From NCBI RefSeq assembly GCF_023278565.1, contig NC_064676.1:5332001-5396000 (forward strand): a stretch of 64,000 nt of DNA. Reading direction: 5' to 3'. Below the pieces are notes generated by a model. That model did not search any database. It was not told where the DNA came from and saw nothing but the letters and a program-made list of their open reading frames with translations. A program made the translations under genes and the position numbers. The DNA comes from Colletotrichum lupini (taxonomy: Eukaryota; Ascomycota; Sordariomycetes; Glomerellales; Glomerellaceae). This document shows positions 46,311 to 58,500 of this stretch, piece after piece (positions within the stretch are counted from its first letter, which is position 1; each line of letters starts with the position of its first letter).

Positions 46311-49300
46311 TCAATACTGATATTTGCCATATTGCTGTGCTGGTGCTTGGCTGTAGCTAGCAGGTGCCCAAGAAGCGCTCGCGTCAAACGAAGCCGCTGA
46401 TGGAATCTGCCCCTGCTGAGGCACGTCCTGTCGGTATGCAGAAGCGTCGACATGTCCGCCACTGGAGCCAGGTCGGAGGGGAGAGCTCCTGTATCCGGAT
46501 GATGCCAGGCGCCTACCCGATCCTTCGTATGGACTGAGGGCTCTCTGGGGGGAGTTTCGTCCACCATTTCCGTACCCAGCGTAGTCACCAGATGCCTGTC
46601 GGCTGTGGGAAGGGGGTTGCATACCGTTGTTTTGTCGAGCGCCGAGCTCTTGTTGGGTTTTCCATGCGCTGTAATCAGGCACAGGGGTGTCGCGAATCAG
46701 GCCAACGAGATTAGGAGCGCTCAAGCGGAATGCGTTGGGCGAGTGAGCATAAGAGTGAGCCGGTGGTAGGATACTCAAGAGGAAAGTGATGTCTCGGGAA
46801 AGGGGCGCTCCTTGGTTGCGTCTTTGCTGGTCAAGACGACGGCCCGCGGCACCCTTAAGAGGGGATTCTCCCCTGGCGAGCTTTCGTGGCCTGTTGAGCT
46901 CTTCATAATCGTCGCCTGCAAAGGGTCTCTTTGGAGAGTTTGTAACGCCCATGTACTGTGGGCCCGGGCTGGCCGTCTGACGAACCGGCAAGGCCATTGG
47001 GGATTGCCGAACTGAGGTCGGCTGCTCGATGGTCGGAATCAGCATCTTTGGCCGCAGTTGAACAGCCGGCGAGATGATAAGGCGGTAGGCTATGGGGTCG
47101 AATGTGTCTACTGAGAAACGGTTTGCAAAGTGTGAAAGTCTGGGATCAGCGGGCCAGAGTTCCGACATGCGCTTCTCCAGCTCAGCAATGGAGGAGAGCT
47201 CTCCAAATTGCGATTCGTACTTGTGGAAGTATGAGTAGAGTTGCTTCGCCTGGTCCTTCCTATCTTCTTTCTGTGTGAGGCGGTTGACGCATGTCTCGAA
47301 GACAACACGGGCATCTATGCATGGATCAGTATGAAGTCATTGGGTATGAAAGAAGAGGGAGCTCACTTGTTGTGTCACCCTTGGAGTGCAAGAACTTGAG
47401 GTACTCGAGCATGAAGCTAGCATCCTCGGGGAAAAGCTTCGCACCGCGGTCAAAGATCTTACCGCCGGCTGGGTCGTTGTAGATGAGAGCTTCCATCTTC
47501 GCAACGGCGATATAGACATCGCTGGTGAGCTGGCCACGACCTCGGGCCTCGATAAAGACTTGACGAAGACCCGAAGTCGTATTGCCCTTGCCTTGTGTCC
47601 TCCTAGCAGCCCGACAAAGCGCAATCCACACGAACGAAATAGTGCGCTTGAGCATATCTGTCTGTACCGAGAATCCCTGCTTCACGGCGTTGATGCGCTC
47701 TTCCCTTCCAAGTTCACCGGGCTGATTGTCGCCATCGATATCGTCATCGTTCCGCTCGATTGAGTCCTTGATGTTCGGGTCCTGGGCCGAAGCTTCTTCG
47801 ATCTTACGAACCTCTTTTTCCTCCCGCTCCTTGAGCTTCTTGGACATGGCGTACAAAGTGTCGAGAACGAGGCTGTAGGGCTCCCTGATTGCCTTGGCGC
47901 GGGCAGCCTTGCTAGCATCATCGTCTCCGGCCGGGTAGGTCGTTTCCACACGGTCTCCATGTCTAAGCGCAAGCAATACACTTTCGGGATTGGCCTCGAT
48001 GCCGTCTGTCAGAAAAGACAGGCCCAGCTCCTTGCCATCTTTTGCAATGTTGTTGGCAAAGCACCACTCTGCTGCGTCCACCCACATCTCGGGCCAGAAA
48101 CGAAGAGCCATCAACGCTTGCCTATAGCAATACAGCACGCGAGTTTTGTAGGCTTCAGGCTCTTCGTCCAGGAGAACCAACGGATCCTCCTTCTCCCACT
48201 GAATCCACTTCTTCCAGATATCAACCTGCTCCATGAATTCCTGGTCACCATGGAAGCCGGGTGCAGGAGGCAGGCGAGGAAGCGAAGTTCGCGAGAGCCT
48301 GGGAATCAAGCGATCAAGCTGAGAATTTGCTGCCTTGGCTGTCATGTAGGCAGGCGAGCGTTTCTGGATGAATTGGCGGCCCTTACCGTGTTGTCAGCAA
48401 TAGCAATCTACCGAAGAACAAGTAACTTACAGTCGTTTTGTTCAGGCTCATTTCGAACTGGTCGTAGTCCTTCCACAGGTCTGTAAGCGCAAACATGGGA
48501 ACTGTGATGGCGCGATGGTAGGCCTTGCGCAACTGGTCCATCTTCTGCTGATCCTGCCAGCCGCTGCCTCCAACCTGGCCTGGGCCACTCTTGATAAACT
48601 GGATGTAGTCCTTCCACAGTTGACCCGAGTCACGATCAATGCCAACAGAAGCAATCACAAAATCGTAGGACATGCTCAAGATTCGGCGAGACTCCCCGTT
48701 GGGATCGTTGTTTAAATCGTATCGTCTGCGGATGTAGTTGAGGTATACGGTCCAAAGCTTAACATTGGGCACATTGACCAAGGACCTGCTGAAAAGCGCT
48801 TCGGCGTCCTGGAAGCGGTTGGAGTCCAACTCGAGCTGTGCCCAGTCGGCCCAGATATCGGCCTGAATTTGCGTTAGTTTGAAACCTCGCTGTACACAAG
48901 CATATTTCCACTTACAGCCTGGGGGAAAACCTGGAGGAATCGCTCATAGGCAGCGCGCAACTCATCCAACTGGTCATAGCGTCGATGCTCGGCGAACAAT
49001 GCGAGCCACGCATCCATATCCCCTCTTGGATCCTCCTGCACGCGGTCCTCCAAGATGCCAAAAGTATCGTTCGGGTCTCTGCTGGAAACAGACTGCACTG
49101 CTGGAGGGGGTGGCGCCTGCGCCGTACTCGATGCCGCACTTGGCGCTCGCACGGGGACACCCTGGCTCGCCTGCTCTGGAGTGGCGCTCACTTGGCCTTG
49201 GACAGGAGTAGATGCAGAAGGGAAAGGAGGGTTTTGTGCAATGGGAGTCTGCGTGGCAGGAACAGCAGGAACAGCGTTCGATGCTGGAGTAGGCGCATCT

Positions 49301-49632
49301 TCCTCCTCGTCATCGGAGTCTCCCACTAGGAAACCTCCCTGTGTTTTGGGTTTGCCTGATTTCGACTTGATGGATGTGGAAGCGGTAGGAGTTGGGGTTG
49401 ATTCGGCGGGGGGATTGGGCTCTGCGGTCTCTGGAACTGAAGTTATCGCGACCGACTCTGGGTCATATTCGCCAGCATCTTCTGAGTCACCATTCGCAGC
49501 TTGTTCAAGTGGGAAGGCAGGATCTTGACTTTGTTCGTCGCTATGCTGTATATCATTTGTTTCTTCATATCCATCTTCTCCCCAAGACGCACCCTCGAAT
49601 TGTTGGTCGTTCTGCGGGACTTCGGGATCCAT
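46311..49632 (-). CDS. RNA14: mRNA 3'-end-processing protein RNA14 (CstF-77 homologue)
   Basis: Four minus-strand exons, 49632-48916, 48862-48431, 48381-47367 and 47314-46311, join in frame to give 1055 residues; introns are 49-53 bp. The first ~190 residues are acidic, Pro/Ala-rich and likely disordered. A long array of HAT (half-a-TPR) helices follows, beginning DAWLALFAEHRRYDQLDELR and including EIWADWAQLELDSNRFQDAE, LWTVYLNYIRRR, LWKDYDQFE and WIQWEKEDP. The Suf-type block (FVWIALCRAARR, GLRQVFIEARGRG, FLHSKGDTTNARVVFETCV) is characteristic of Rna14/CstF-77/Su(f). The C-terminus is Ser/Pro/Gly-rich and would contain the Rna15-binding monkeytail region. In yeast it is the scaffold of cleavage factor IA in the nucleus. 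It is divergent from ASF1 with 1.1 kb between starts. Confidence 0.94.
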
Positions 49633-50734
49633 TGCGATGATGGGCGCTCCAAAGAATCTGTGTTGTAGTTTCTCGCAATGATCACAATACGAAGCTCTTA
49701 ACTGAGAACCTCAATATCAATTGACTTCGCCGTGTGGCGCTTGTCGTGGTAGCTATGAGCTACCAGGTCGCCCTAGGCGCGAAGACACTGGGTATTCCGG
49801 GCGAGGAAGGCGTGTTCCGGCTCGTAGAAGATCGATAAACGGTCGCGAAAGAAAGTTTTGAAAGAGTCCAGTCGTTCGTAGTCGGCTATCGAAGGTCGCT
49901 GATGGCTGCGCGGGACAGTGAAGCTGATGATGTTGGCTACCTGTAAGACGGAACGGGTCGCAAAATTGGAAGGTTGCAGCTTGTTGGCAATGTGAAAGAT
50001 TGGAGGAAAGTAGACGCCGAAACCAGGCTAGCGTGGTTTGGCGGTGACCTGGCAAAAGTTCGGCTGAATCGAGCTCCGACGGATAAGATAGTCTTATCGG
50101 ATAAGGAGTGTCTGGCACCTGCCTGACTTCCACTTTGACCTACCTTAGGTACCTTAAGGTAAGGTAAGGTACCTAAGGTACCTGGACATACCTTACCTAT
50201 GCATATTTCGGCGTTCGAGAAGATCAAAACTTACGTCGGCATCGATGTTTTGACTATACTGGCACATTCTAGCTACATAGGGTCTTTCCATCTAAGTGAA
50301 GTATCCGTCAGGTTAGGTAGAGTAGGTAAGGTAGGTAGAACAAGAATGAAAGGCATCAGCCATCTCCAAGCCTCGCTTTGTGTGGCTGGGAAGGTGGACA
50401 GGAACTTGACAGGCACACGGACGGGCGCGAGAGCCGAAAAGGGCTAGCCTTGACGTGGAGACCACTTTACGCGAAATTCGCGGTAAGGGGAAGGCAGGCG
50501 CGTCCCAGGCCCACGTCGTTGTCCCGTTGCAATTGACGAGCCGAGCCTTCTTCTTCCATCTCGCTCGCCGCAAAACAATCCCACCTTCTCAATACACCAA
50601 CTCCACCCACCACTTCAGACCGACGTCCACGCAACGAATTTCTTCTCAACTTTCCTTTGCTCGCAGTCGCGCAGACTTTCCCTCTACATCCATTACCACA
50701 TACTCAACCAAGACTTCATCGCCCACCTTTCACG
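49633..50734. promoter_or_regulatory. Divergent promoter region between RNA14 and ASF1
   Basis: This holds both promoters. Its notable element is the 16-bp inverted repeat at 50141-50180 and further AGGTA-type copies around it (50195-50205, 50310-50340). The last 200 bp before ASF1 are C/A/T-rich with no ATG trap close to the start, as in fungal leaders. Confidence 0.55.
50141..50180. repeat. Perfect 16-bp inverted repeat with 8-bp spacer
   Basis: Arms TACCTTAGGTACCTTA (50141-50156) and TAAGGTACCTAAGGTA (50165-50180) are exact reverse complements; the spacer is AGGTAAGG. Each arm itself contains the palindrome AGGTACCT. It lies about 510 bp upstream of RNA14's start and 555 bp upstream of ASF1's start, so it could form a hairpin or bind a dimeric factor. 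Confidence 0.85.
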
Positions 50735-51749
50735 ATGTCGATCGTCTCGCTTCTGGGCGTTAAGGTTCTGAACAACCCCGCCAAGTTCACGGACAAGTAC
50801 GAGTTCGAGATCACCTTCGAGTGCTTGGAGTCCTTGGAGAAGGGTAAAGAATCTTTTCAGAAGACAGCCATGATCTCACGTTTTTCTAATCAACTTTTAA
50901 TCAGATCTCGAGTGGAAGTTGACCTACGTTGGTTCTGCGACTAGGTTAGTTCAACGTGGAATTTTTCACCACGTACACCGCCATTCGCTGACAGCCAGAC
51001 AACAGTGATCAGTACGACCAAGAGCTCGACAGTCTTCTCGTCGGGCCCGTTCCCGTCGGTGTCAACAAGTTCATCTTCGAGGCCGATGCGCCCAACACTT
51101 CCAGAATTCCCGACGCCGACATTCTGGGTGTCACTGTGATCCTCCTGACCTGCGCTTACGACGGTCGCGAGTTCGTTCGCGTTGGCTACTATGTCAACAA
51201 TGAGTACGACTCTGAGGAGCTCAACGCCGAGCCCCCCTCCAAGCCCATCATCGAGCGAGTCAAGCGCAACGTTCTCGCTGAGAAGCCTCGTGTGACCCGC
51301 TTCGCGATCAAGTGGTACGTTTTCGTAGACATGAGGGGAAAACAAGAGGCGACAGAATAGTGGAGCTAACTGGGAGCCTTAGGGACAACGATGCCGCCGC
51401 CCCCGCCGAGTTTCCCCCTGAGCAGCCCGAGGCTGACCTCGTGCCTGACGAGGATGAGTACGGTGCTGAAGAGCGTGACGAGGAGGAGGAGGCCGAGGCT
51501 AGTGGTGCCAACGGCGAGAAGCCCGCCGGTGAGGATCTCGAGATGGCCGGTGTCGAGAACGGCGAGGGTGAGGCCGTTCCTGCGGAGGAGGACGAGATGT
51601 CGGATGACGGCAGTGTTGATATCGAGGGCGAGAGCGAGGACGAGCTGGAGGAGGAGGGCGAGGGCGAGGGCGAGGCTGAGGCTGCCGATGACGACGCCAT
51701 GGACGTCGACACCGGTGACAAGCCCGTCGCTGTTGCCGGCAAGGCCTAG
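50735..51749 (+). CDS. ASF1: Histone H3-H4 chaperone ASF1
   Basis: Four exons, 50735-50843, 50905-50944, 51006-51314 and 51383-51749, join in frame to 274 residues; introns are 61, 61 and 68 bp. The first ~155 residues are the Asf1 immunoglobulin-like domain and nearly invariant: [100 protein letters not shown]. The rest is a long acidic tail of Glu/Asp with Gly and Ala, as in fungal Asf1. The protein binds H3-H4 dimers in the nucleus and hands them to CAF-1 and HIR during replication-coupled and replication-independent assembly. The start at 50735 begins the conserved block; an upstream in-frame ATG at 50657 was rejected because it adds an unrelated extension. Confidence 0.97.
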
Positions 51750-53226
51750 GAGGTCGCTACTCACTAGGTGACGCCTGTCGAGAGATGTTTTGACGCTTTT
51801 GCCCATACCCCCATTGTTTTGCCGACCCAGAAGTTATTCGACTAGAATTGCGCAGGATGGCGGTTTACACGAAGAATACGACCTGGATGATGATTGCATA
51901 AGGTACCCGAACTATTCAGTATAGATGATGTGGTTTGGAGAGGGACCAAGTGCAGAAGGGACTCGATCCTAGTAATTAGATGCAAAAGATACCTTTTCCT
52001 GTGTGCCTCTTGGACCTCTTCCTGTTGACCTAGATGCGTGTCGAAGCGAGTCACCATTTTTCTACTTCCAAGGTTTGTAGTATTAGTTCCAACCCCGCGG
52101 TGGGAGAGATAAGAAAGAAAAAAAAAGTGAATGCCAAGCTCCATGAAACGAATCCCGACGACACGATCTAGCGTCTTCTTCTGCATCATGCGACTGAGAT
52201 TGAGACATTTTCAAACGGGCTTGCGAATTCCATCCTCTCCAGACCACACTAAGGCACCCCAGCAACCAGATGCCTCTCCCGCGCCCCTTGTCCACCCCTC
52301 CCCCCTCCGCCTCCTCAGGTTGGGTTTGAATAATTGCATCTTAACGCACGTGAATTCTCCTTGGCGGCATTCATCTGTCAGCAGCACAACGCCATTGACA
52401 ACCGCCAAGGCAGCAGTCATCGCCAATCAACTTTCGATTACGACTCACACGATCACACGCCGTAGGCCGCGAAAAGCCGCTCCTAGTGGCCGGCGCCGGA
52501 CGACACCCCATTGACAGCCCTGCTTTCTTGGTGATCGCTAATCGACTCCGACGACTCATGCTGAAAACTAACCTCACCTCGGTGACTCCTCCAGCTCCAA
52601 CCCCACGTTGTATCTTCTTTACCCTGCCCCCCCCCCTTCATTCGCTCCCTTTTCCCCGGCATGCATTCTCAAGTCCCGTCTCCCTGCGTCACACCACACA
52701 TTCGGGGCGCACAGAGATGCATACGGGGAACACATCCGTACCCACCAATCCGGTCCAGTGGCCGAAAAGCTTGGGTTCGGTGATGTCGGCCGATGTTCGC
52801 ACGCACGCACCCCCCGGACCCATGAAGTCATCTCGAGACGGGACTATCACTTGCCGGCCTTCATCTCTCCCGCGCGCATGCTCGCACACACCGAAGACAC
52901 CGCGCCGTACCTTTGAGTCCCTAGGCTCCGCAGCTCAGCCGCATTTGGGGTCGATCTTCTGGAGTGAGGGGAACGTCCTGGCTGCCTAGGCTAGTGATTG
53001 TGGTATAGCTGGAGATTGCCGATGGCACAGTATCCTGATTTCGGATGTCTTGTCGGAGGTCCAGGGCAAGGCAGGCTGTGCATGTTAGTGAGTAGAAAAG
53101 GGCCGCTGTTCTAGGAACGAGCTGCCCAGTTGATTCTCTTTTCTTGATTCATCATCTTTACAGAGTCACCTGCTAAATCTTCCTTAAAATATACTTGATT
53201 TGACAGACTTGTTTTCGGTCCCTGCT
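51750..53226. other. Intergenic region between ASF1 and the CorA-like gene
   Basis: No supported gene in 1.5 kb. Open frames up to 167 codons at 52.1-53.0 kb overlap on both strands and are composed of Pro/Thr/His-rich low-complexity sequence from C-rich DNA. Confidence 0.5.
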
Positions 53227-55595
53227 ATGTCAACCCGGAGCCCTGAGGAGCTGCTCAAAGCAGTCGAGGCAAGCCACGACCAATACCTCCGTAACTTACG
53301 AAGTCTACATGACTCCCTGGCTAGTGCCGCGAGAGACAGATCAGATACCAAGACAACAAACAACGCTCGCCAGCCATCCCCCCTCCTATTACCTTCTCCA
53401 AGCCCCGTCCAGAGTCCAGGGCAGAGTCCACCGCTTTCATCGGAAGCAACCTTCCAGCCTGCTCTTCGCCGTGCCCGCCGCTCAACCTTTTCAGACCCTA
53501 TCGAGAAGCGGACACTGTCCAGCGTCGTTGAGAGAAAGCACGTACCGGCCTCCATTCACTCTGAGCTAGACGTCGAGTATCTTCCCTTACTTGACATTGC
53601 AGGCCCTCGAAGTGTCAACAGTTCAGATGGGACCCTCACAAGCCCTCCCACAAAACTAGTTGAGCGCGTATCATGGACGGACAATCAACTGCTACGCCAT
53701 CTCAAGTACACTGACTTCACCGGTGGCGCCGCTATTGCGCTCACCGATGTGATCAAACGGCAAGCCGACATTGACGAGGATGCGGTATTCGAGGAATTCG
53801 CTGCATATGAAAGCCAGGGGTACGTCAGTTCAACCTTTGAGCTGTACGATGTCGACAAGGAAGGGTCACCTAGACCCGTGGGCAAACACCCAGACCGCCG
53901 TCCTCGAGGCGCCGCAGCCGACGCAGCTCCAACTCCTACTCAGATCGTCGACGCCCCGACGGTGTGGAACGCCCTCAAAGAGATTCACGCCGATGGCCAG
54001 GCCGTAGGTCTCGTAACGATCCTACAAGAACCGTCAGCTCTCATGCTCGGCGCGCTACATATGACCATGCGCCCATACTTCGACATGACGGAGCTCCTCA
54101 ACCATCTCATCACAGACCATGGGAACAACGGCAAGACGACGGCCCACGTCCATCGAGCCTTTGCGAAGGATGCTTCGCCCTCGCATCTCCGCCAGCGCAG
54201 CTTCTTCTTCGTTTTCAAGTACTACACAGTCGTAGGCGAGGGCCTCGAACCAGCCCCCTTTCAAAAGTACGACAAACGCCCCGCGGACCGCCGCTCAAAG
54301 GACCACATCGACATTGCAGAATGCAGCTCCATCCTCGCCCTCTCCCTCTCCGGCCCACCACGCCAATCCGTGAAACAGACCCGCCGCCGCGAGGGCCCGC
54401 AAGAAGGCTTCCTCTTCGACACGTTCGCGCCGTGGCACCTGCTTTCGATCCAGTCCTTCCCAGACGACGAACACACCCTCCGCGGCGGCGACGCCGAGGC
54501 GCACAAGAACTTCCCCTCGGGACCCTACGCCTTCCTGGACGCCCTGGTGACCGAGTACCGCGACGCGACGAAGCGCAACCTGGCCCTCCACGCCCGCATC
54601 GCGAAGCTCATCACCCCGCCGACGGACTTCATGTTCGACGCCCGCCTGCGCGACAAGCTCCTCTTCGAGGACAAGCACTTCACCTACATCCGGCGGTACT
54701 TTTGGGCCTACAACACGCTGGGCGTCGTCAACGAGGGCCTGCGCGCCATGCTGGCCGCCTACCGTGAGACGTTTCCCGACGACTTCTGGGAGGGGAGGCA
54801 CCAGACGCTGTGGCCGCACCCGGCGCCGGAGAGCCCCGAGGGCGCGGCGTACCGCGACAAGATGGTGCTCCTGCGGTCCGACCTTGAGCGCGCGTGTCGG
54901 GACCTGGAGACGGTGCACGCCAAGAATGCGGCAACGCGCAAGGAGATTGAGAATCTGCGGGACCAGCTCTTCAGCGGGAGCTCCATCAAGGAGTCGAGGA
55001 GGGCAATCGAGCAGGGGGATAACATCAAGGTCCTGACGTTGGGGTCCATGGTGTTTCTGCCCCTGACCTTTGTGACTGTAAGTTGCAATCCCACCTACCT
55101 CTTATTTCCCCTCAACGTTCTTATACTGATACATCAAACCTCTCACAGTCAGTCTTTGGTATAACAGAGTTTACAATCTCACCAGAGGACTGGAGATTCC
55201 CCGTGACAATGGTCTGCGTCTGCGTACCCTTCATCGTGGCTCTCATCCTCCTGCAGACGCGCGCGGGGTACTCGCTCGCGAGGCACACCTTCGCCGCGCT
55301 CGCCTGGCCGTTTCGACTGTTCACGGACGCCGTTGCGGATGAGCAGTTTACCCCGGCCGCCGTCATCATGCCCACGACGGAGACGAGACCCAGGAGGAAG
55401 AGGCGGTTGACGGGCCGTCGACCCCCTCCGACACGTTCGCCACGGCACCAGCAGCAGCCGCCGCACCAGTACCAGCGTGACAATGATTTGGGGTTGATAC
55501 AGTCTTTCATGGGGTGGTGGACGTGGGTGAGGAAGAATGGGGTTCGTAGGAGCGGAGGTGAGCGAGGTGACGGTTCGGCGTTCGCAAATGTGTGA
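53227..55595 (+). CDS. CorA-like two-TM membrane protein with an altered GMN motif
   Basis: Exons 53227-55077 and 55149-55595 (71-bp intron, gtaagt...tcacag) give 765 residues. A long cytosolic N-terminal region is followed by a helical segment with heptad-like spacing (about residues 560-605), then two membrane helices near the C-terminus (IKVLTLGSMVFLPLTFVT-SVF and PVTMVCVCVPFIVALILLQ). This is the layout of CorA/Alr1-type Mg2+ channels and of the many CorA-like proteins in filamentous fungi. The position that carries Gly-Met-Asn in true CorA channels reads FGITEF (Gly 621, Ile 622, Thr 623), so Mg2+ selectivity is doubtful. The C-terminal tail is basic (RRKRRLTGRRPPPT) and Gln/His-rich. 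The ATG at 53227 is the first true ATG of the frame. The strand is the same as ASF1 with 1.5 kb between. Confidence 0.8.
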
Positions 55596-58500
55596 GGTGG
55601 TTTTTGATTTATTGAGATTTCTTTAGTTGTTAGATACCCCCTTTTTACGTTTCGAGACCGTCAATCTACTACATATAACAATACAAGAACTAGACGTGAA
55701 GGCTTGTTTCCTGAGTGCCAGCCCAGCCTCTCAGGAATGGTCGGACTCTGAGACCCGGCCAAGGACGAAGGCCTTTCTTTCTCCTTGCTCTACGCACATC
55801 TCAATGTCGAAACTCTGCCGGGCTCACAACACCGGACACAATGACAAGTTTCCAACTATTGCCAAGCTCGATCAGAGAATCAATCAAAAGCCGACTTCGA
55901 CACATGCAAGAAGCTGGGCCACGTTGGGATTCGACACATCACTGCTTTCCTTTTCCAACCGAGCAAAGCGAGTTTAGCCCGGCTTGAGCAGCCTCGTGTT
56001 CTCCGAGTATATCTGACATCACTCATAAAGCATGGCAACGAAAAAGTCTTTCATCCTCGATCTGGATTTCCCGAAACCTGCCTGCCACATTGAACCCCTC
56101 AAAGGAAACGTATCTCAAGCCCCGTCCCAGTCTCAGTGGAAACCTGATCCTCTATTCCAGTCAGAACGATTACGCCAGCACGCTTACCTGTCTCGACAGC
56201 TGACACGAAGTGTCACAACATCACTTGCTCTACAGTGAAGTCTCCTGAGGAGGGTGACTTCCATTACCCCCCATTGATACGCCAACCCGACCATATTCTG
56301 GGAAAAAGATTTGACTCGTATGGCTTTGATGGCCATGGTCCCGATTTCTCACATCTCCACCTGCCCGGAACCTCGGGAATCATGCCACGCTGAAAATGTC
56401 AAAGGCGAGAGATCTCATGACCACCCCCTGATGCCATCTTCCACGAGCAAAGGATGGAAACAAAACAGCGAGAAACAAACAACATGTTCTCGAACAACAA
56501 CAAAAAGGCAAGTAAGAGAAGGACCGGCGAGCAGGGATAACCGAACAGCTTCTTTGTCTCACTCACCAGATCGCCAATCTTTGTACTCCGTCAAACAGCG
56601 TCACCTCGCCCGGTTGCTTGTTCCCTCAATGTCGCAAGTCCTTCCTCCGTTCCGTTCTGTTCTCCCGTTTCGTCGTTTCCGTCATCTCGGTAACCTCTAG
56701 GAGGGGACTCTTAGATACTTTGAAGGAGGCGAGGTCACATCCGTTTAGATCAGGGTCAACCTTTGCTTGCGCGACGTCTCTGTCTACTTTGGCGGGGTTG
56801 AATCTAGTCCATTTGTACTATGTTTGGAAGACCAAAATGCCGCTGGCTACAAATTCACACGACACATTATCGGGGACGAGGGGCCGGAAAAAGAATCTCT
56901 TCTTCCTCCTCCTCCTCCTCCTCCTCCCTCTTTCCGCCCCTGTCAAAGCCTAGCTTGTCACCCGACTGAACCCATGTCGCCGATCAAGAGCCCCCCCCCC
57001 CCCCAGGCTCAGGGTTTTCTGCCACACGTAACAGAATTTCTGACCATCGTCATTTCGACATTCGCTATCTGCGACGAGCCTGAGCCTTCTTGAGATGTGA
57101 GCACTACGGATACTCCGTAAGCAGATTCGGATTCAGAGAGCAGCCCCCCCCCCACTCAGGCCATGTAAGCCAACCACTCCGAGTCCTCTTCTCCCGAGTC
57201 CTCGGAGGGGGCCCGCCGGGTCGGGGTGGGCTGACCGTTTGTGCACTAGGTTCGAGTACCCCGCCGCAGTAAATGGCGACCGGCCGAGGAGGCGTAAGAA
57301 TTTATGGGTGCTGGAAAAGATCTACGATTGTTTCCCCCCTGGGTGCTCCACATGAAGTAGAAGAAGCCAGCCGTTGCTCTCAAAAATTGGCCGATATCCC
57401 TGCTCGCGCTTTGCTTCAGAGTTGTGGATCTCTCCTCCCAGCCACCCGTTTTTACAAGAGAGTTCATGATATACTATCCGTGCTGTACGGATACGGAAGC
57501 TTGCTTGTCAGTCCACTGTTGCGTGAGGGCTTCCTACTGAGCTACAGCCGAGCAGTCTGACGTACAACTCTCAGCCAGGCCTCGTCAAGAGATCTACGTT
57601 GGCGCAAGAAATGCGGCGACGTCGGCGGAGATTAAGGAAGGCCCCCTCCTACAGGGTTCTCCGGGGGTAGGGCACGGGAAGTGACAGCTGTCGAAGAGAG
57701 CTTTGACGTCGGACGCCTGCAGATGGGTTTGCAAGCCGACAATGGCGGTTTCTGTGCTCCCGTACCCTGTACTCCTGTACCTCGAGGAGAGAGGGCGGGA
57801 ATGCCGTGTAGCTGTGGCAGATCGTGACTGAAACATTTGTGATGGCGCTGTTCAACATGAGAAAGTCGTCTAGTTTCGTTTCTGTTGTGGACATGTCACC
57901 TGCCATTGAACAAGCGAGGCAACAGGCCGTGTAAGTTGAACCGAGTCGATGGATCATCAGGAAGCCTAGAATTAGGATCAGGACTCTCGGTAGTCGCAAT
58001 CTCACCCATCAGGCCGCCAGCCAACGATACGAACTAGATAGCGAGTCAGTCCCATGAGCTTGTTTGAAGAGGCTAAGCGAGACGAGTGAATCATGTGTCC
58101 CTTCTAGAGGATCGTGGTTTGATAAGTATGTCTATTCGTAGATCTAGCGGTTTGCAAGGCAGAGCGTAAAGAACGACTAACTGATGATCTTGCTAAGATA
58201 CGGGCTGTGTCTTTTTCATGAATCCGACCATCCCATGGAATAGTCGCCGATTGGGCGAGAATACTGCTAAATGGCTGCTGCGCTGTACTAGGATACGGGA
58301 TGATCTCGATCTTGGACTGGATCTTGTATCGTGTGGGTGGTGCTTTGATGTTGTCCAGTTCATTTCTCGCATCGCACAGACAGCATCGCGGGAGGCAGAT
58401 CCGCAAGGGCAGCCATGGCTTGGCGTAATTCGATTGGCTCATTAACGACGACAGAAGCACCTCGGGATCTGACACTGACAACTTGACAATGATAGACGTC

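Noticed and set aside
56032..56238. 68-codon plus-strand frame starting MATKKSFILDLDF
   Set aside because: No recognisable family and no supporting splice sites or homology signal; too short to support alone.
57245..57300. Possible tRNA T-arm (ggttcgag...)
   Set aside because: The flanking bases do not form the 5-bp T stem and no anticodon arm or acceptor stem could be paired.
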